Assembly (NCBI RefSeq): GCF_900142035.1
Contig: NZ_FQZI01000001.1
Coordinates: forward strand, 124,001 to 188,000
Origin: Flavobacterium terrae
Lineage (GTDB): Bacteria > Bacteroidota > Bacteroidia > Flavobacteriales > Flavobacteriaceae
DNA length: 64,000 nucleotides
Direction: 5' to 3'
The notes under the pieces were generated by a model. The model was not told where the DNA came from. It did not search any database and worked only from the letters and a program-made list of their open reading frames with translations. The translations under genes and the position numbers were made by a program. This document shows, one piece after another, positions 41,271-51,208 of the stretch (positions within the stretch are counted from its first letter, which is position 1; each line of letters starts with the position of its first letter).

Positions 41271-42692
41271 ATGACAGAAATAAATCAATCAATACTATCA
41301 CGTATATTTTCAACTATTAAAACCGCTATTAAAGGCGACAATTCTTTTGACTTTACAACTGGAAGCATTAAAAAAGGCGTCATTTTACTAGCCATACCTA
41401 TGGTTTTAGAAATGATGATGGAATCAGTTTTTGCTTTAGTAGACCTGTACTTTGTGGGTCATCTAGAAAAAAGCAGTTTTGCCATTCAAACTGTAGGTTT
41501 AACAGAATCTATACTCACTATTATTTATTCACTAGCCATCGGAATAAGTATGGCAGCTACCGCGGTTGTTGCTAGAAGAATTGGAGAAAAAAATCCAGAA
41601 GCAGCAGCAAAAGCAGGGATGCAGGCTATTGTAATTGCTTTTGTCATTAATACAATCATTAGTCTTTTTGGGGTTATTTATGCAAAAGACATTTTACTAT
41701 TAATGGGAGCATCTCAAGAAGCTACTGACTATGGATTTCTTTTTACCCAAATAATGATGGGAGGAAGTATAAGTATCATGCTTTTATTTTTGATAAACGG
41801 AATTTTTAGAGGAGCTGGAAACGCCTCTATTGCAATGCGAAGCTTATGGATTGCTAACGGATGTAATATTGTATTATGTCCCATTTTAATCAACGGATTG
41901 GGGCCAATTCCTGCTTTTGGATTAGTAGGAGCTGCAATGGCAACTACTATTGGTAGAAGCGTAGGAGTTTTATATCAGTTTTACCATCTATTTGGCGACA
42001 AAGGAATTTTAAAAGTAAATATTTCACAGTTCATTCCAGATTGGGAACAAATAAATGCTCTAGTAAAAATTGCAGCTCCAGGAGTTTTACAATTTGTAAT
42101 CGCTTCGTGTAGTTGGATTTTCTTAGCACAATTAGTAGCCACAACAGGAGGAGATCATGGTTCTGCAGGTTATCAAACAGCATTACGTATAATGATGTTT
42201 TTTATCCTACCTGCTTGGGGACTAAGCAATGCTGCCGCTACATTAGTTGGGCAAAATTTAGGCGCAAATCAAATAGAACGTGCCGAAAAATCAGTATTTA
42301 CAACTGCAAAATATAATGTTATTTTTATGGCTTGTATTATGATTTTTTGCTTGTTTTTTGGAAGTGTGGTCATATCATTTTTTACCAATGACAAAGTTAT
42401 TCATGATATAGCCGTTTCTGCTTTACAAATAATGAGTCTGGGTTATATCTTCTACGGAATTGGCATGGTACTCATTAATACGTTTAACGGTGCTGGTGAC
42501 ACATGGACACCTACAAAAGTCAATTTTTTTGGATTTTGGTTGTTCCAAATTCCTTTAGCCTATTTCTTAGCAAAGCATTTAAAAATGGGACCTACAGGAG
42601 TTTTTATGGCCATTCCTATTGCCGAAACTGCAATTACATTAACCAGCATATTTTTATATCGTAGAGGAAAATGGAAAACAATACAAGTATAG
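41271..42692 (+). CDS. MATE family efflux transporter
   Basis: 473 residues with twelve helices in two similar halves (MVLEMMMESVFALVDLYFVG in the first; APGVLQFVIASCSWIFLAQLV in the second, in part). Family members export cationic drugs with Na+ or H+. The 155-base leader holds a small AATTATC-GGGA-GATAATT hairpin near 41188 but no clear promoter element. Confidence 0.93.
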   Translation: MTEINQSILSRIFSTIKTAIKGDNSFDFTTGSIKKGVILLAIPMVLEMMMESVFALVDLYFVGHLEKSSFAIQTVGLTESILTIIYSLAIGISMAATAVVARRIGEKNPEAAAKAGMQAIVIAFVINTIISLFGVIYAKDILLLMGASQEATDYGFLFTQIMMGGSISIMLLFLINGIFRGAGNASIAMRSLWIANGCNIVLCPILINGLGPIPAFGLVGAAMATTIGRSVGVLYQFYHLFGDKGILKVNISQFIPDWEQINALVKIAAPGVLQFVIASCSWIFLAQLVATTGGDHGSAGYQTALRIMMFFILPAWGLSNAAATLVGQNLGANQIERAEKSVFTTAKYNVIFMACIMIFCLFFGSVVISFFTNDKVIHDIAVSALQIMSLGYIFYGIGMVLINTFNGAGDTWTPTKVNFFGFWLFQIPLAYFLAKHLKMGPTGVFMAIPIAETAITLTSIFLYRRGKWKTIQV

Positions 42693-42718
42693 AAAAAGTC
42701 CCAAATTGGGACTTTTTT
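42693..42718. terminator. Bidirectional terminator between MATE gene and dusB
   Basis: AAAAAGTCCCAA and TTGGGACTTTTT around one base, between stops at 42692 (+) and 42725 (-). Confidence 0.92.
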
Positions 42719-42724
42719 ATTTTA

Positions 42725-43714
42725 TTAAACTAATTGACCACTATAGTCTTGAATAATATCATCAAACACTTGCAATAAAGCATTATGCTCATCAAGGGTT
42801 ACCAATTTATTTCTATGCTCTTTAAAATGCGGAATACCTTTAAAATAGTTTGTATAATGACGACGCATCTCAACAATCCCTACACGCTCACCTTTCCATT
42901 CCATAGACCAAATCAAATGATTTCTTGCAGCCTCTACTCTATCAGTAATATTTGGTGAAGCCAGATGCTCACCTGTTTTGAAGTAATGTTTTATTTCGTC
43001 AAAAATCCAAGGATAACCTATAGCAGCACGGCCAATCATAATACCATCTAAACCATATTTGTTTTTGTATTCCAATGCTTTTTCGGGTGAATCAATATCA
43101 CCGTTACCAAAAATTGGAATTTTAATTCTAGGATTATTTTTAACTCTGGCAATATGTGACCAATCAGAATGCCCTTTATACATTTGAGCACGCGTTCGTC
43201 CATGAACTGTTAAGGCATGAATACCAACATCTTGAAGTCTTTCGGCAACCTCATCAATATTAATTGATGATTCATCCCAACCTAAACGGGTCTTGACAGT
43301 TACAGGTAGATGAGTACTTTTAACGACCGCTTTGGTCAAACGAACCATTAAATCGATATCTTTTAACACCCCTGCACCCGCGCCTTTACAAACTACTTTT
43401 TTTACTGGACATCCAAAGTTAATATCTACTAAATCTGGCTGAACAGTTTCGACTATTTTAGCACTCATTGCCATGGCCTCCTCATCTCCACCAAAAATCT
43501 GAATACCAACTGGACGCTCATAATCGAAAATATCCAGTTTTTGCCTACTCTTAATTGCGTCACGAATTAAGCCTTCACTCGAAATAAATTCAGAGTACAT
43601 CAAATCGGCACCATGCAGTTTACACAAGCGACGAAAAGGCGGATCACTAACATCCTCCATAGGAGCTAGCAACAAAGGAAAATCCGGTAATTCTATTTTA
43701 CCTATTTTAACCAT
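42725..43714 (-). CDS. dusB: tRNA-dihydrouridine synthase, DusB type
   Basis: 329 residues. The FMN-binding barrel opens LLLAPMEDVSDPPFRRLC. The catalytic Cys lies in DINFGCPVKKVVCKGAGAGVL (in part). HGRTRAQMYKGHSDW and NGDIDSPE follow. It reduces specific uridines in the tRNA D loop. It lies downstream of the roadblock pair but behind a terminator. Confidence 0.94.
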   Translation of the reverse strand: MVKIGKIELPDFPLLLAPMEDVSDPPFRRLCKLHGADLMYSEFISSEGLIRDAIKSRQKLDIFDYERPVGIQIFGGDEEAMAMSAKIVETVQPDLVDINFGCPVKKVVCKGAGAGVLKDIDLMVRLTKAVVKSTHLPVTVKTRLGWDESSINIDEVAERLQDVGIHALTVHGRTRAQMYKGHSDWSHIARVKNNPRIKIPIFGNGDIDSPEKALEYKNKYGLDGIMIGRAAIGYPWIFDEIKHYFKTGEHLASPNITDRVEAARNHLIWSMEWKGERVGIVEMRRHYTNYFKGIPHFKEHRNKLVTLDEHNALLQVFDDIIQDYSGQLV

Positions 43715-43751
43715 TCAATCTACAGTTTATCCACTTCATTATGTATAAAAA

Positions 43752-43781
43752 ACAAAAAAAAGCTGTAATTAACTACAGCTT
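43752..43781 (-). terminator. Terminator of the roadblock gene pair
   Basis: On the minus strand AAGCTGTA, loop GTTAAT, TACAGCTT followed by TTTTTTG and more T, 28 bases after the stop at 43809. Confidence 0.82.
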
Positions 43782-43808
43782 CATTTTTGGTGCAAAGATA
43801 CTATTATT

Positions 43809-44183
43809 CTACATTTTAGATGCAATGTCTTTACTATATTTTTTTAGAGTAGCTCTAGCCATTCCTAAATTCACTTTAGATGAATCCACAGCAAGATAAA
43901 CAAAGTAATCTCCGTTTTCTGACAAATCAATAATGTGTAATTGATCAGAAAGCGTGATCAAAATATCATCCAGTTTAGATGCAAGACCTAAAGCTTTAAT
44001 TGCACTAAGTTTTGCCTTAACCACTTCAAGATTGTAAGCCGATGCCAATTCTGGATCAAAATTAGGATTAACAGAAAGCGAAGCAAATGACATCCCTGTT
44101 TTCACCTCTGTAACTGAAACACCTATAAAACCAGCAAGATTATCTTTCAAATCTGAGGTAAATGTTGTTAAAAATTCTGACAT
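43809..44183 (-). CDS. Roadblock/LC7-like protein (second of pair)
   Basis: 124 residues. The alternating helix-strand pattern (AGFIGVSVTEVKTGMSFASLSV, in part; LDDILITLSDQLHIIDLSENGDYFVYLAVDSSKVNLGMAR, in part) is that of the roadblock/LC7 fold, which is found in MglB-type GTPase regulators and small-molecule sensors. It has no signal peptide. It starts 39 bases after a second protein of the same fold, so the two may form a heterodimer. No GTPase gene is in the neighbourhood. Confidence 0.65.
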   Translation of the reverse strand: MSEFLTTFTSDLKDNLAGFIGVSVTEVKTGMSFASLSVNPNFDPELASAYNLEVVKAKLSAIKALGLASKLDDILITLSDQLHIIDLSENGDYFVYLAVDSSKVNLGMARATLKKYSKDIASKM

Positions 44184-44222
44184 AATTTAAGATTTTAGTG
44201 TTAATATAGTTTTTGAATAAGA

Positions 44223-44543
44223 TTAAGAAATCGCTTGCAGTTTTAAATGAATAAGACCTAGTTTACTTGGATTTTTAGTAATTAAGGCCAAATACTCATC
44301 CTTATCGAGCCTACGCACAAAGAAGAGTCCTTTGTCCGCATGAATAATCATTTCGTTTGAATTTCCAAATTTCAGATCCTCGATTAACTCTTTACACATT
44401 GTCAACAAAACACCACCCATCGCCGCAATATTACCATCAAAATCAAGATAATGAGATTTTAACAAATTTCCATCACCGTTAAACACAAGAGCAGAGTCAA
44501 CTCCCGTCTCATCAATTAGTGCATCTAAGTCAAGTTTTTTCAT
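44223..44543 (-). CDS. Roadblock/LC7-like protein (first of pair)
   Basis: 106 residues with the order helix, SALVFNGDGNLLKSHYLD, helix (IAAMGGVLLTMCKELIEDL), NEMIIHADKGLFFVRRLDKDEYLALITK, helix, typical of roadblock/LC7. It probably dimerises with the next gene product. No further context supports a function. Confidence 0.7.
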   Translation of the reverse strand: MKKLDLDALIDETGVDSALVFNGDGNLLKSHYLDFDGNIAAMGGVLLTMCKELIEDLKFGNSNEMIIHADKGLFFVRRLDKDEYLALITKNPSKLGLIHLKLQAIS

Positions 44544-44668
44544 AGATTATCAGTTATTTAGTTTTAGCTAATGTAAACTTTTTTTTACAAAAAAATATTT
44601 ATTTGTAAGGTTTTTTTTATAAATTTATTTTATTAAATTTAACGGAACTTTCACTAAATTAATGCCAC

Positions 44669-44800
44669 ATGAAAAAAGAAACTAGCCCAGAAAAATTAAG
44701 ACAACGTCTTCAAAAAACTCTTTTAGAATTTAGAAAATATAGAATTGCAAAGGGCAAACAGTCCAAAAAAGCTACAATTTTTTCAAAAATTTTTAATTAA
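44669..44800 (+). CDS. 43-residue basic small protein
   Basis: The ORF begins MKKETSPEKLRQRLQKTLLE and ends ATIFSKIFN. It is rich in Lys and Arg and mostly helical by composition. It is divergent from the roadblock pair and lies 142 bases before lepA. No homologue is known to me. Coding nature is suggested by the start context and amphipathic order only. Confidence 0.4.
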   Translation: MKKETSPEKLRQRLQKTLLEFRKYRIAKGKQSKKATIFSKIFN

Positions 44801-44846
44801 TACACTTAATGCTAAGATGTTCTTAGATTGCTTCACTTAATTTTAT

Positions 44847-44854
44847 ACTTTTGT
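44847..44854 (+). promoter_or_regulatory. Promoter -7 element of lepA
   Basis: TACTTTTG fits TAnnTTTG and gives a leader of about 85 bases. Confidence 0.45.
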
Positions 44855-44863
44855 AGCCAAATT

Positions 44864-44922
44864 AGGTTTGAAGATTTTTCTTCTGTTTATTAGAGGTACA
44901 TCTTCAAAAACAGCCTAAAAAG
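44864..44922 (+). promoter_or_regulatory. Leader stem-loop of lepA
   Basis: TTTGAAGAT (44869-44877) pairs with ATCTTCAAA (near 44902-44910), and the stem extends beyond a bulge as TTAGG with CCTAA. The 24-base loop is pyrimidine-rich. No T-run follows, so it is not a terminator; role unknown. Confidence 0.4.
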
Positions 44923-44942
44923 ATTACTTTATAAAGTATAGA

Positions 44943-46739
44943 ATGAAGAAGATTAGAAATTTTTGCATTATTGCACATATTGACCATGGTAAAAGTACTT
45001 TGGCAGACAGGCTTTTAGGAGCTACACAAACAGTAACTGCGCGTGAAGAAAAAGCCCAGTTACTTGACAACATGGATTTAGAACGAGAAAGAGGTATCAC
45101 TATTAAAAGTCATGCCATCCAGATGGAGTACAAGTATAAAGGAGAAGATTATATTTTAAACCTAATTGACACTCCTGGACACGTGGATTTCTCTTACGAA
45201 GTTTCCCGTTCTATTGCTGCTTGTGAAGGAGCGTTATTAATTGTAGATGCCGCACAAAGCATCCAGGCGCAGACGATTTCTAATTTATATTTGGCCTTAG
45301 AAAATGACTTGGAAATTATTCCAGTATTGAATAAAGTCGATTTGCCAAGTGCCAATCCAGAAGAGGTAAGCGACGATATTATCGATTTATTAGGATGTAA
45401 ATTAGAAGATATTATTCATGCTTCAGGTAAAACTGGTTTTGGTGTTGAAAATATTTTGGCAGCAATCATTGAAAAAATACCTGCTCCTAAAGGAGATCCA
45501 GAAGAACCTTTACAAGCTTTGATTTTCGATTCTGTTTACAATCCGTTTAGAGGAATTGAAGTTATTTTCCGTGTGAAAAACGGAGAAATTAAAAAAGGTC
45601 AAAAAATCAAATTCATGGCCACAGGCAATGAATATTTTGCTGATGAAATTGGAACTCTTAAATTAAACCAAGTTCCAAAAGATAAAGTTTCAACTGGTGA
45701 CGTAGGTTATTTGATATCAGGAATTAAAGAAGCTAAAGAAGTAAAGGTTGGAGACACCATCACTGATGCCAAGACTCCTACAACAAATATGATTCATGGT
45801 TTTGAAGATGTAAAACCAATGGTATTTGCTGGAATTTACCCTGTTGACACTGAAGATTATGAAGAACTTCGTGCTTCGATGGAAAAATTACAACTGAACG
45901 ACGCTTCATTAGTATTTGCTGCTGAAAGTTCTGCTGCGTTAGGTTTTGGTTTCCGATGTGGGTTCTTAGGAATGCTTCATATGGAAATTATCCAAGAGCG
46001 TTTAGAACGTGAATTCAACATGACGGTAATTACTACTGTTCCCAACGTTTCATATTTAGCTTATACCAAAAAAGACCCAGAGACTTCCTTTGTCGTTAAC
46101 AACCCTTCAGATTTACCTGAACCTTCAAAACTTGACAGAGTTGAGGAACCTTTTATTAAAGCAACAATTATCACAAAAGCAGATTTCGTAGGTAACGTAA
46201 TGAGCTTATGTATAGAGAAACGTGGACAAATCACAAATCAAACTTATTTAACAACTGAACGTGTTGAATTAAACTTTGATATGCCTCTTGCAGAAATTGT
46301 ATTTGACTTCTATGATAGATTAAAAACTGTTTCGAAAGGTTATGCCTCTTTTGATTATCATCCTATAGGGATGAGAACTTCTAAATTAGTTCGTTTAGAC
46401 GTCCTATTAAATGGTCAAAACGTCGATGCACTTTCAGCATTAATACATGAAGACAATGCTTACCACATTGGTAAGAAGATGTGTGAAAAATTACGTGAGT
46501 TAATACCAAGACAGCAGTTTGACATCCCAATTCAAGCTGCGATTGGAGCAAAAATTATTGCTCGTGAAACAATCAAAGCTTTACGTAAAGACGTAACAGC
46601 AAAATGTTATGGTGGAGATATTTCTCGTAAAAGAAAACTATTAGAAAAACAAAAAGCTGGAAAAAAACGTATGAGACAAGTAGGAAATGTAGAAATACCC
46701 CAATCTGCATTTATGGCTGTCTTGAAGCTAAACGATTAA
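44943..46739 (+). CDS. lepA: Elongation factor 4 (LepA)
   Basis: 598 residues. GTPase motifs are [30 protein letters not shown] and NKVDLPSA. The EF-G-like domains and the LepA-specific C-terminus ([21 protein letters not shown], in part) follow. It acts on stalled ribosomes, back-translocating tRNAs or aiding initiation. The whole family length is present. Confidence 0.98.
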   Translation: MKKIRNFCIIAHIDHGKSTLADRLLGATQTVTAREEKAQLLDNMDLERERGITIKSHAIQMEYKYKGEDYILNLIDTPGHVDFSYEVSRSIAACEGALLIVDAAQSIQAQTISNLYLALENDLEIIPVLNKVDLPSANPEEVSDDIIDLLGCKLEDIIHASGKTGFGVENILAAIIEKIPAPKGDPEEPLQALIFDSVYNPFRGIEVIFRVKNGEIKKGQKIKFMATGNEYFADEIGTLKLNQVPKDKVSTGDVGYLISGIKEAKEVKVGDTITDAKTPTTNMIHGFEDVKPMVFAGIYPVDTEDYEELRASMEKLQLNDASLVFAAESSAALGFGFRCGFLGMLHMEIIQERLEREFNMTVITTVPNVSYLAYTKKDPETSFVVNNPSDLPEPSKLDRVEEPFIKATIITKADFVGNVMSLCIEKRGQITNQTYLTTERVELNFDMPLAEIVFDFYDRLKTVSKGYASFDYHPIGMRTSKLVRLDVLLNGQNVDALSALIHEDNAYHIGKKMCEKLRELIPRQQFDIPIQAAIGAKIIARETIKALRKDVTAKCYGGDISRKRKLLEKQKAGKKRMRQVGNVEIPQSAFMAVLKLND

Positions 46740-46755
46740 AATAAGAAATATATTT

Positions 46756-46788
46756 AAAGTCCAATTGTGAATTCAATTGGACTTTTTT
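46756..46788 (+). terminator. Terminator of lepA
   Basis: AAAGTCCAATTG, loop TGAATT, CAATTGGACTTT, then T-run, 17 bases after the stop. Confidence 0.92.
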
Positions 46789-46871
46789 GCCCAAAAACCC
46801 AAATCTTAACCTTAAAACCTATTTGCAAAATGGTAAATTTTGTACCTTTAGTAAACCCAAGGCTGACTCAT

Positions 46872-49800
46872 ATGAAGAAAGTAATTTACATTTTTCTGCT
46901 TTGCTTTGGGAGTAATGTTTTTTCCCAAAGCATTACTGTAGATAATACTACAAATAGCCCTAGTGATTTAGTTAATCTATTACTTGGAAATTCGTGTGTC
47001 AGTGTATCCAATATTGGAATTTCATCATCACAGTCAGTAGCTTATTTCAACAACAACGGTTCTACTTTCCCCATAAACGAGGGTATTATACTTAGAAATG
47101 GTGAAGCTATTTTTTCTCAAGGACCATATACAGGAGCTAATATGAGTTCTGTTGCAACTGGAGGAGGAACTGATCCCTTTTTACAAAACCTAAGCAATAA
47201 TATTAGTGGTCAAACAACTGCAATTACAGATCTTTCATACTTACAATTTGACTTTGTACCTATTTCAAGTGCTTTTAGTTTTGATTTTTTGTTTGCGTCT
47301 AATGAATATGGCCAATTTCAATGTTTATCTAATGATATTTTTGCATTTGAATTAACAAATTTAACAACAGGAATAACCACAAATCTAGCTGTAATTCCAA
47401 GCACTATTACACCTGTCTCGGTTAAGACAATTAAAAATGCATTATACAACAACACCTGTGGATCATCAAACGCTAACTTATTTTCTGTTTACAACGTAAA
47501 CAATCCTGGAGCCTCAACTTTAAACATGAGAGGACATACAGTTGTTTTAAACGCATCATCTGCAGTAACTCCAAACACTCCTTATCGTTTAAAACTGGTG
47601 ATTGCAGATTATGGAGATTCTGATTATGATTCTGCTGTTTTTATAGGTGCTGGTAGCTTTGAAAATAATCTTGATTTAGGTCCTGACAGAATAATATGTT
47701 CTGGAGACACTTATACTCTAGATACAAATCTAGATACGTCTTATACTTTTGATTGGCTTTTAAATGGATTTTCTACAGGGCAAACTGGTCCAACTTATAC
47801 AGTTACTCAACCCGGAACATATACAGTCAATATAACTAAAGGAAGTTGTAGTTTAACCGATACAGTAGTTTTTAATGATTTAGCTGTAAACTCTCCTTCT
47901 GATTTATATGTTTGTGGAAATGGAAGTGCAAGTTATAATTTTAACTTAACCACAAATAACGAAACAACTCTTGGCATCGATAACAACGTTTATGATGTGT
48001 TTTATTACGATTCTATAGCAAATGCTAACAGTAACAATCCAATTCCTTCATCTAATTTAAATTCGTATCCAAGCCCAGGTGGAGAAACCATTTACATTAA
48101 AATATTCAATACTCAAACTGGACAATTTTGTGATGCGGCATATTCATTTAATTTAATAGTTACAAATCCAGTAGTTGCAGGAACTAACATTACAGATTCT
48201 ATCTGTGATAATGCTATAGGACAAAGCTATAATTTGGCCAACTTCAATCCAGATGTTTTAAATGGCCAACCTGCAGGCAATTTTACTATTACGTACTATT
48301 TAACACAAACAGACGCACAACAAGGAATAAATAGCATAGGAAATTCTTTAAATATTCCTGCTGGATCAACATCTGTAACTGTTTGGATTCGCTTACAAAA
48401 CATCTCTAATTCAAATTGTTTTGATGTAACCAATGCTATAATTACCGTTAATCCTTTACCAATAGTCACAACATTAAATCAGGTTATAGAATGTAATAAT
48501 TACACCTTGCCAACTATTGCAAATGGAACTTACTATACTGGCCCTAATGGAACTGGTACACAATTAAATCCTGGAGATATTATTGACCTTTCAGGAACTT
48601 ACTACATTTTTGCTGGACCAGATGCAAATGGCTGTACTAATGAATCGCAATTTTATGCACATTTTGTTGATGAATATGTACCAACACTTGACAATTGTGG
48701 TTCATTTACCGTTCCTCAACCTGATTATAACATTGGCGCTTTTTATACTGCACCAGGTGGGCCTTCAGGATCTGGAACACTAATCCCTGTGGGAACAGTT
48801 TTCACTAACCCTTCGTCGACAACTTCAATTACTCAAGATATTTATTATTATGCAGATGTCAATGGCACATTTTGTACTGACAGATTATTTGTCATAAACA
48901 TTCATCCGCTGCCATTAGCTGATGACCCTGCCGATGTAATTACATGTGACTCTTACATTTTACCATCATTAACAAATGGAAATTATTACAGCTTGCCTGG
49001 AGGTCCTTCTGTGAGTGGTCAAGTCGCATTATCAGCAGGGAACAGCATAACCTCAACACAAACCATTTATGTTTACAATGAAAATGCTTACACAGATGTT
49101 ACAGGAAATCCCGGTGTATGTATCACTGAAAATGCAGTAAACATTAACATAATTGACACATCACTTTTTACACCACAACAAGCATGTGGAAGCTATACAT
49201 TACCTGCTATCACTATAGGAGGGTATTTTGATGCACCAAGTGGTGGTGGAAATCCAATAGATCCAAATGTACCTATAACTACATCTCAAACTGTTTATTA
49301 TTATGCTCCAACGACCACAATCCCAAATTGTACAGAAGCAAATAATTTAAACTACCAAATTACAATACATCCAAAACCTGAAGTTGACACAATTCCAAAT
49401 GGCACACATTGTGGAGAATTCATATTACCTATTCCAACAAATGGCAGCTACTATATGCTTCAAGGCGGACCAACTGTTGCTGGACAAACAGCAATTCCAG
49501 CTGGTTCAATAATCGACTTATCTGGCTCAAATCTAAATCCAGGTACTTATTGGATATATACCAATCCAGACGCTAATGGATGTGACAATGAAAGTTCTTT
49601 CACAATAGATATACTTCCATATCCAGTAACCGATGAACCAATTAATAGAATTGAATGTAATCCATATTCTATCCCTACACCTACAAACGGAACTGTTTAT
49701 ACCGCTCCGGGGGGACCTAACGGTAGCGGAACTGTTGTAACGTCAACACAAGTATTCACAACCGATAATACTTTTTATATATACAATGTAAACACTGCAA

Positions 49801-51092
49801 ATGGATGTGTATTTGACAAGCCTTTTGAAGTATATTTCAACGGAATTAATCTTCCTGATTTTCAAGACATAAGTGTTTGTGACACCTACACTCTTCCTGT
49901 ATTAACGCATCAACCACCTGAACCAAGTAACAGCTATAGTATAGGCTATTTTTACAATGCAAATGGTGTAAATCCTGTTCCTACTGGTACTGTTTTTACA
50001 TCAGCCAATACACCAGTTACGATTTATGTTTATGCGGTAAATTCAGGACGATTTGGTTCGACTTGTATTGAGGAAAAATCTTTTACAATAACTGTATCTG
50101 ATACTCCAGTAATCACTCCACAAACATTTGATTCGGAAGAATGTGGGTCTTATACTCTACCCGCTTTACCGACTGTTAATTACAATATCAATTACTATTC
50201 AAGCCCAGGTGGTGTTGGATTAATTTCTCCAGCAAATTACACTTATAGTACCCCTGGAACGTACACGATTTACAGATATGCAACCGCAACAAACAACTCT
50301 AACTGTAACGATGAAGACTCATTTACCTTTACAGTTCATCCATTATTAGACTTAACACTGCCTAACGGCATTATTTGTGTTGATCCAATAACAATAAGTC
50401 AAGGACTAACAACACACACAGTCAATACTGGCTTAAACCCTGCCGTGTTCAGTGCAAACTGGTATTTGAATGGCACACTAATGGGTACCGGTGTAAGCTA
50501 CACAGCTACTGAACCTGGAACCTATGATGTTGAATTTGTAAAACTAACTCCAGATGTTGGTGCAAATTGTAACTACAAACCAACAACTGTAACGATTGAT
50601 AAATCAAGTAAAGCTATTGCTTATGCTCATGTTTCTGGTGCTTTTGAAGAGCAAATAGACATAACTGTTATCATAGAGCATGGTTTTGGAGTATATACAT
50701 ATCAACTTGATAATGGCCCAATACAATCAAGTAATGTATTTACTAATGTTCCTGCTGGCCCACACACAATTACAATTACAGACACACTAAATAATTGTGG
50801 AAGCATACCAGTTAAAGCTTATGTACTTAATTATCCAAGATATTTTACACCAAACGGAGATGGCTATAATGAAACATGGAATATTAAGAGTTTAGCAGAT
50901 CAACCAGAATCCTATATATATATTTATGATCGTTTTGGTAAATTCTTAAAACAAATTAGACCTGCTACTCAAGGGTGGGATGGAACTTTTAATGGAGAAC
51001 CACTACCTTCTACTGATTACTGGTTCCAAGTATTCTACAAATTTAATGGTCAAGACCAAGAATTTAAAGCCCATTTTAGTTTAAAAAGGTAA
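46872..51092 (+). CDS. Giant secreted repeat protein with T9SS type B (gliding-associated) sorting domain
   Basis: 1406 residues from the ATG at 46872, which opens the signal peptide (MKKVIYIFLLCFGSNVFSQS); an upstream in-frame ATG lies in the lepA terminator. The N-terminal 260 residues form a choice-of-anchor L-like domain (FDFLFASNEYGQF). Ig-like parts follow, then about eight repeats of 80-100 residues, each starting C-x-x-Y-x-L-P and containing YY..PGG (CNNYTLP, CGSFTVP, CDSYILP, CGSYTLP, CGEFILP, CNPYSIP, CDTYTLP, CGSYTLP). The C-terminal 85 residues are the type B CTD (YFTPNGDGYNETWNI ... IYDRFGKFLKQ). Family members are surface adhesins linked to gliding; none here is shown to be one. 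Confidence 0.88.
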   Translation: MKKVIYIFLLCFGSNVFSQSITVDNTTNSPSDLVNLLLGNSCVSVSNIGISSSQSVAYFNNNGSTFPINEGIILRNGEAIFSQGPYTGANMSSVATGGGTDPFLQNLSNNISGQTTAITDLSYLQFDFVPISSAFSFDFLFASNEYGQFQCLSNDIFAFELTNLTTGITTNLAVIPSTITPVSVKTIKNALYNNTCGSSNANLFSVYNVNNPGASTLNMRGHTVVLNASSAVTPNTPYRLKLVIADYGDSDYDSAVFIGAGSFENNLDLGPDRIICSGDTYTLDTNLDTSYTFDWLLNGFSTGQTGPTYTVTQPGTYTVNITKGSCSLTDTVVFNDLAVNSPSDLYVCGNGSASYNFNLTTNNETTLGIDNNVYDVFYYDSIANANSNNPIPSSNLNSYPSPGGETIYIKIFNTQTGQFCDAAYSFNLIVTNPVVAGTNITDSICDNAIGQSYNLANFNPDVLNGQPAGNFTITYYLTQTDAQQGINSIGNSLNIPAGSTSVTVWIRLQNISNSNCFDVTNAIITVNPLPIVTTLNQVIECNNYTLPTIANGTYYTGPNGTGTQLNPGDIIDLSGTYYIFAGPDANGCTNESQFYAHFVDEYVPTLDNCGSFTVPQPDYNIGAFYTAPGGPSGSGTLIPVGTVFTNPSSTTSITQDIYYYADVNGTFCTDRLFVINIHPLPLADDPADVITCDSYILPSLTNGNYYSLPGGPSVSGQVALSAGNSITSTQTIYVYNENAYTDVTGNPGVCITENAVNINIIDTSLFTPQQACGSYTLPAITIGGYFDAPSGGGNPIDPNVPITTSQTVYYYAPTTTIPNCTEANNLNYQITIHPKPEVDTIPNGTHCGEFILPIPTNGSYYMLQGGPTVAGQTAIPAGSIIDLSGSNLNPGTYWIYTNPDANGCDNESSFTIDILPYPVTDEPINRIECNPYSIPTPTNGTVYTAPGGPNGSGTVVTSTQVFTTDNTFYIYNVNTANGCVFDKPFEVYFNGINLPDFQDISVCDTYTLPVLTHQPPEPSNSYSIGYFYNANGVNPVPTGTVFTSANTPVTIYVYAVNSGRFGSTCIEEKSFTITVSDTPVITPQTFDSEECGSYTLPALPTVNYNINYYSSPGGVGLISPANYTYSTPGTYTIYRYATATNNSNCNDEDSFTFTVHPLLDLTLPNGIICVDPITISQGLTTHTVNTGLNPAVFSANWYLNGTLMGTGVSYTATEPGTYDVEFVKLTPDVGANCNYKPTTVTIDKSSKAIAYAHVSGAFEEQIDITVIIEHGFGVYTYQLDNGPIQSSNVFTNVPAGPHTITITDTLNNCGSIPVKAYVLNYPRYFTPNGDGYNETWNIKSLADQPESYIYIYDRFGKFLKQIRPATQGWDGTFNGEPLPSTDYWFQVFYKFNGQDQEFKAHFSLKR

Positions 51093-51112
51093 TTTTATAG
51101 CTATGAAAAAAC

Positions 51113-51150
51113 AAAAGGCGCATTCATAAATTTATAAATGTGCCTTTTTT
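51113..51150 (+). terminator. Terminator of the giant repeat protein gene
   Basis: AAAAGGCGCATT pairs with AATGTGCCTTTT (one G-U) over a 12-base loop, then T-run. Confidence 0.88.
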
Positions 51151-51178
51151 AATTTCTGTATAATGACAACTTATGACT

Positions 51179-51186
51179 TATCTTTG
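51179..51186 (+). promoter_or_regulatory. Promoter -7 element of the WYL regulator
   Basis: TATCTTTG fits TAnnTTTG, 22 bases before the ATG at 51209. Confidence 0.45.
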
Positions 51187-51208
51187 AAAGAAAAGTTGTA
51201 CGCAGTAA

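Noticed and set aside
46900..51092. CRISPR-like or tandem DNA repeats in the large secreted protein genes
   Set aside because: The repeats are at protein level and degenerate; no direct DNA repeats with spacers occur anywhere in the window.
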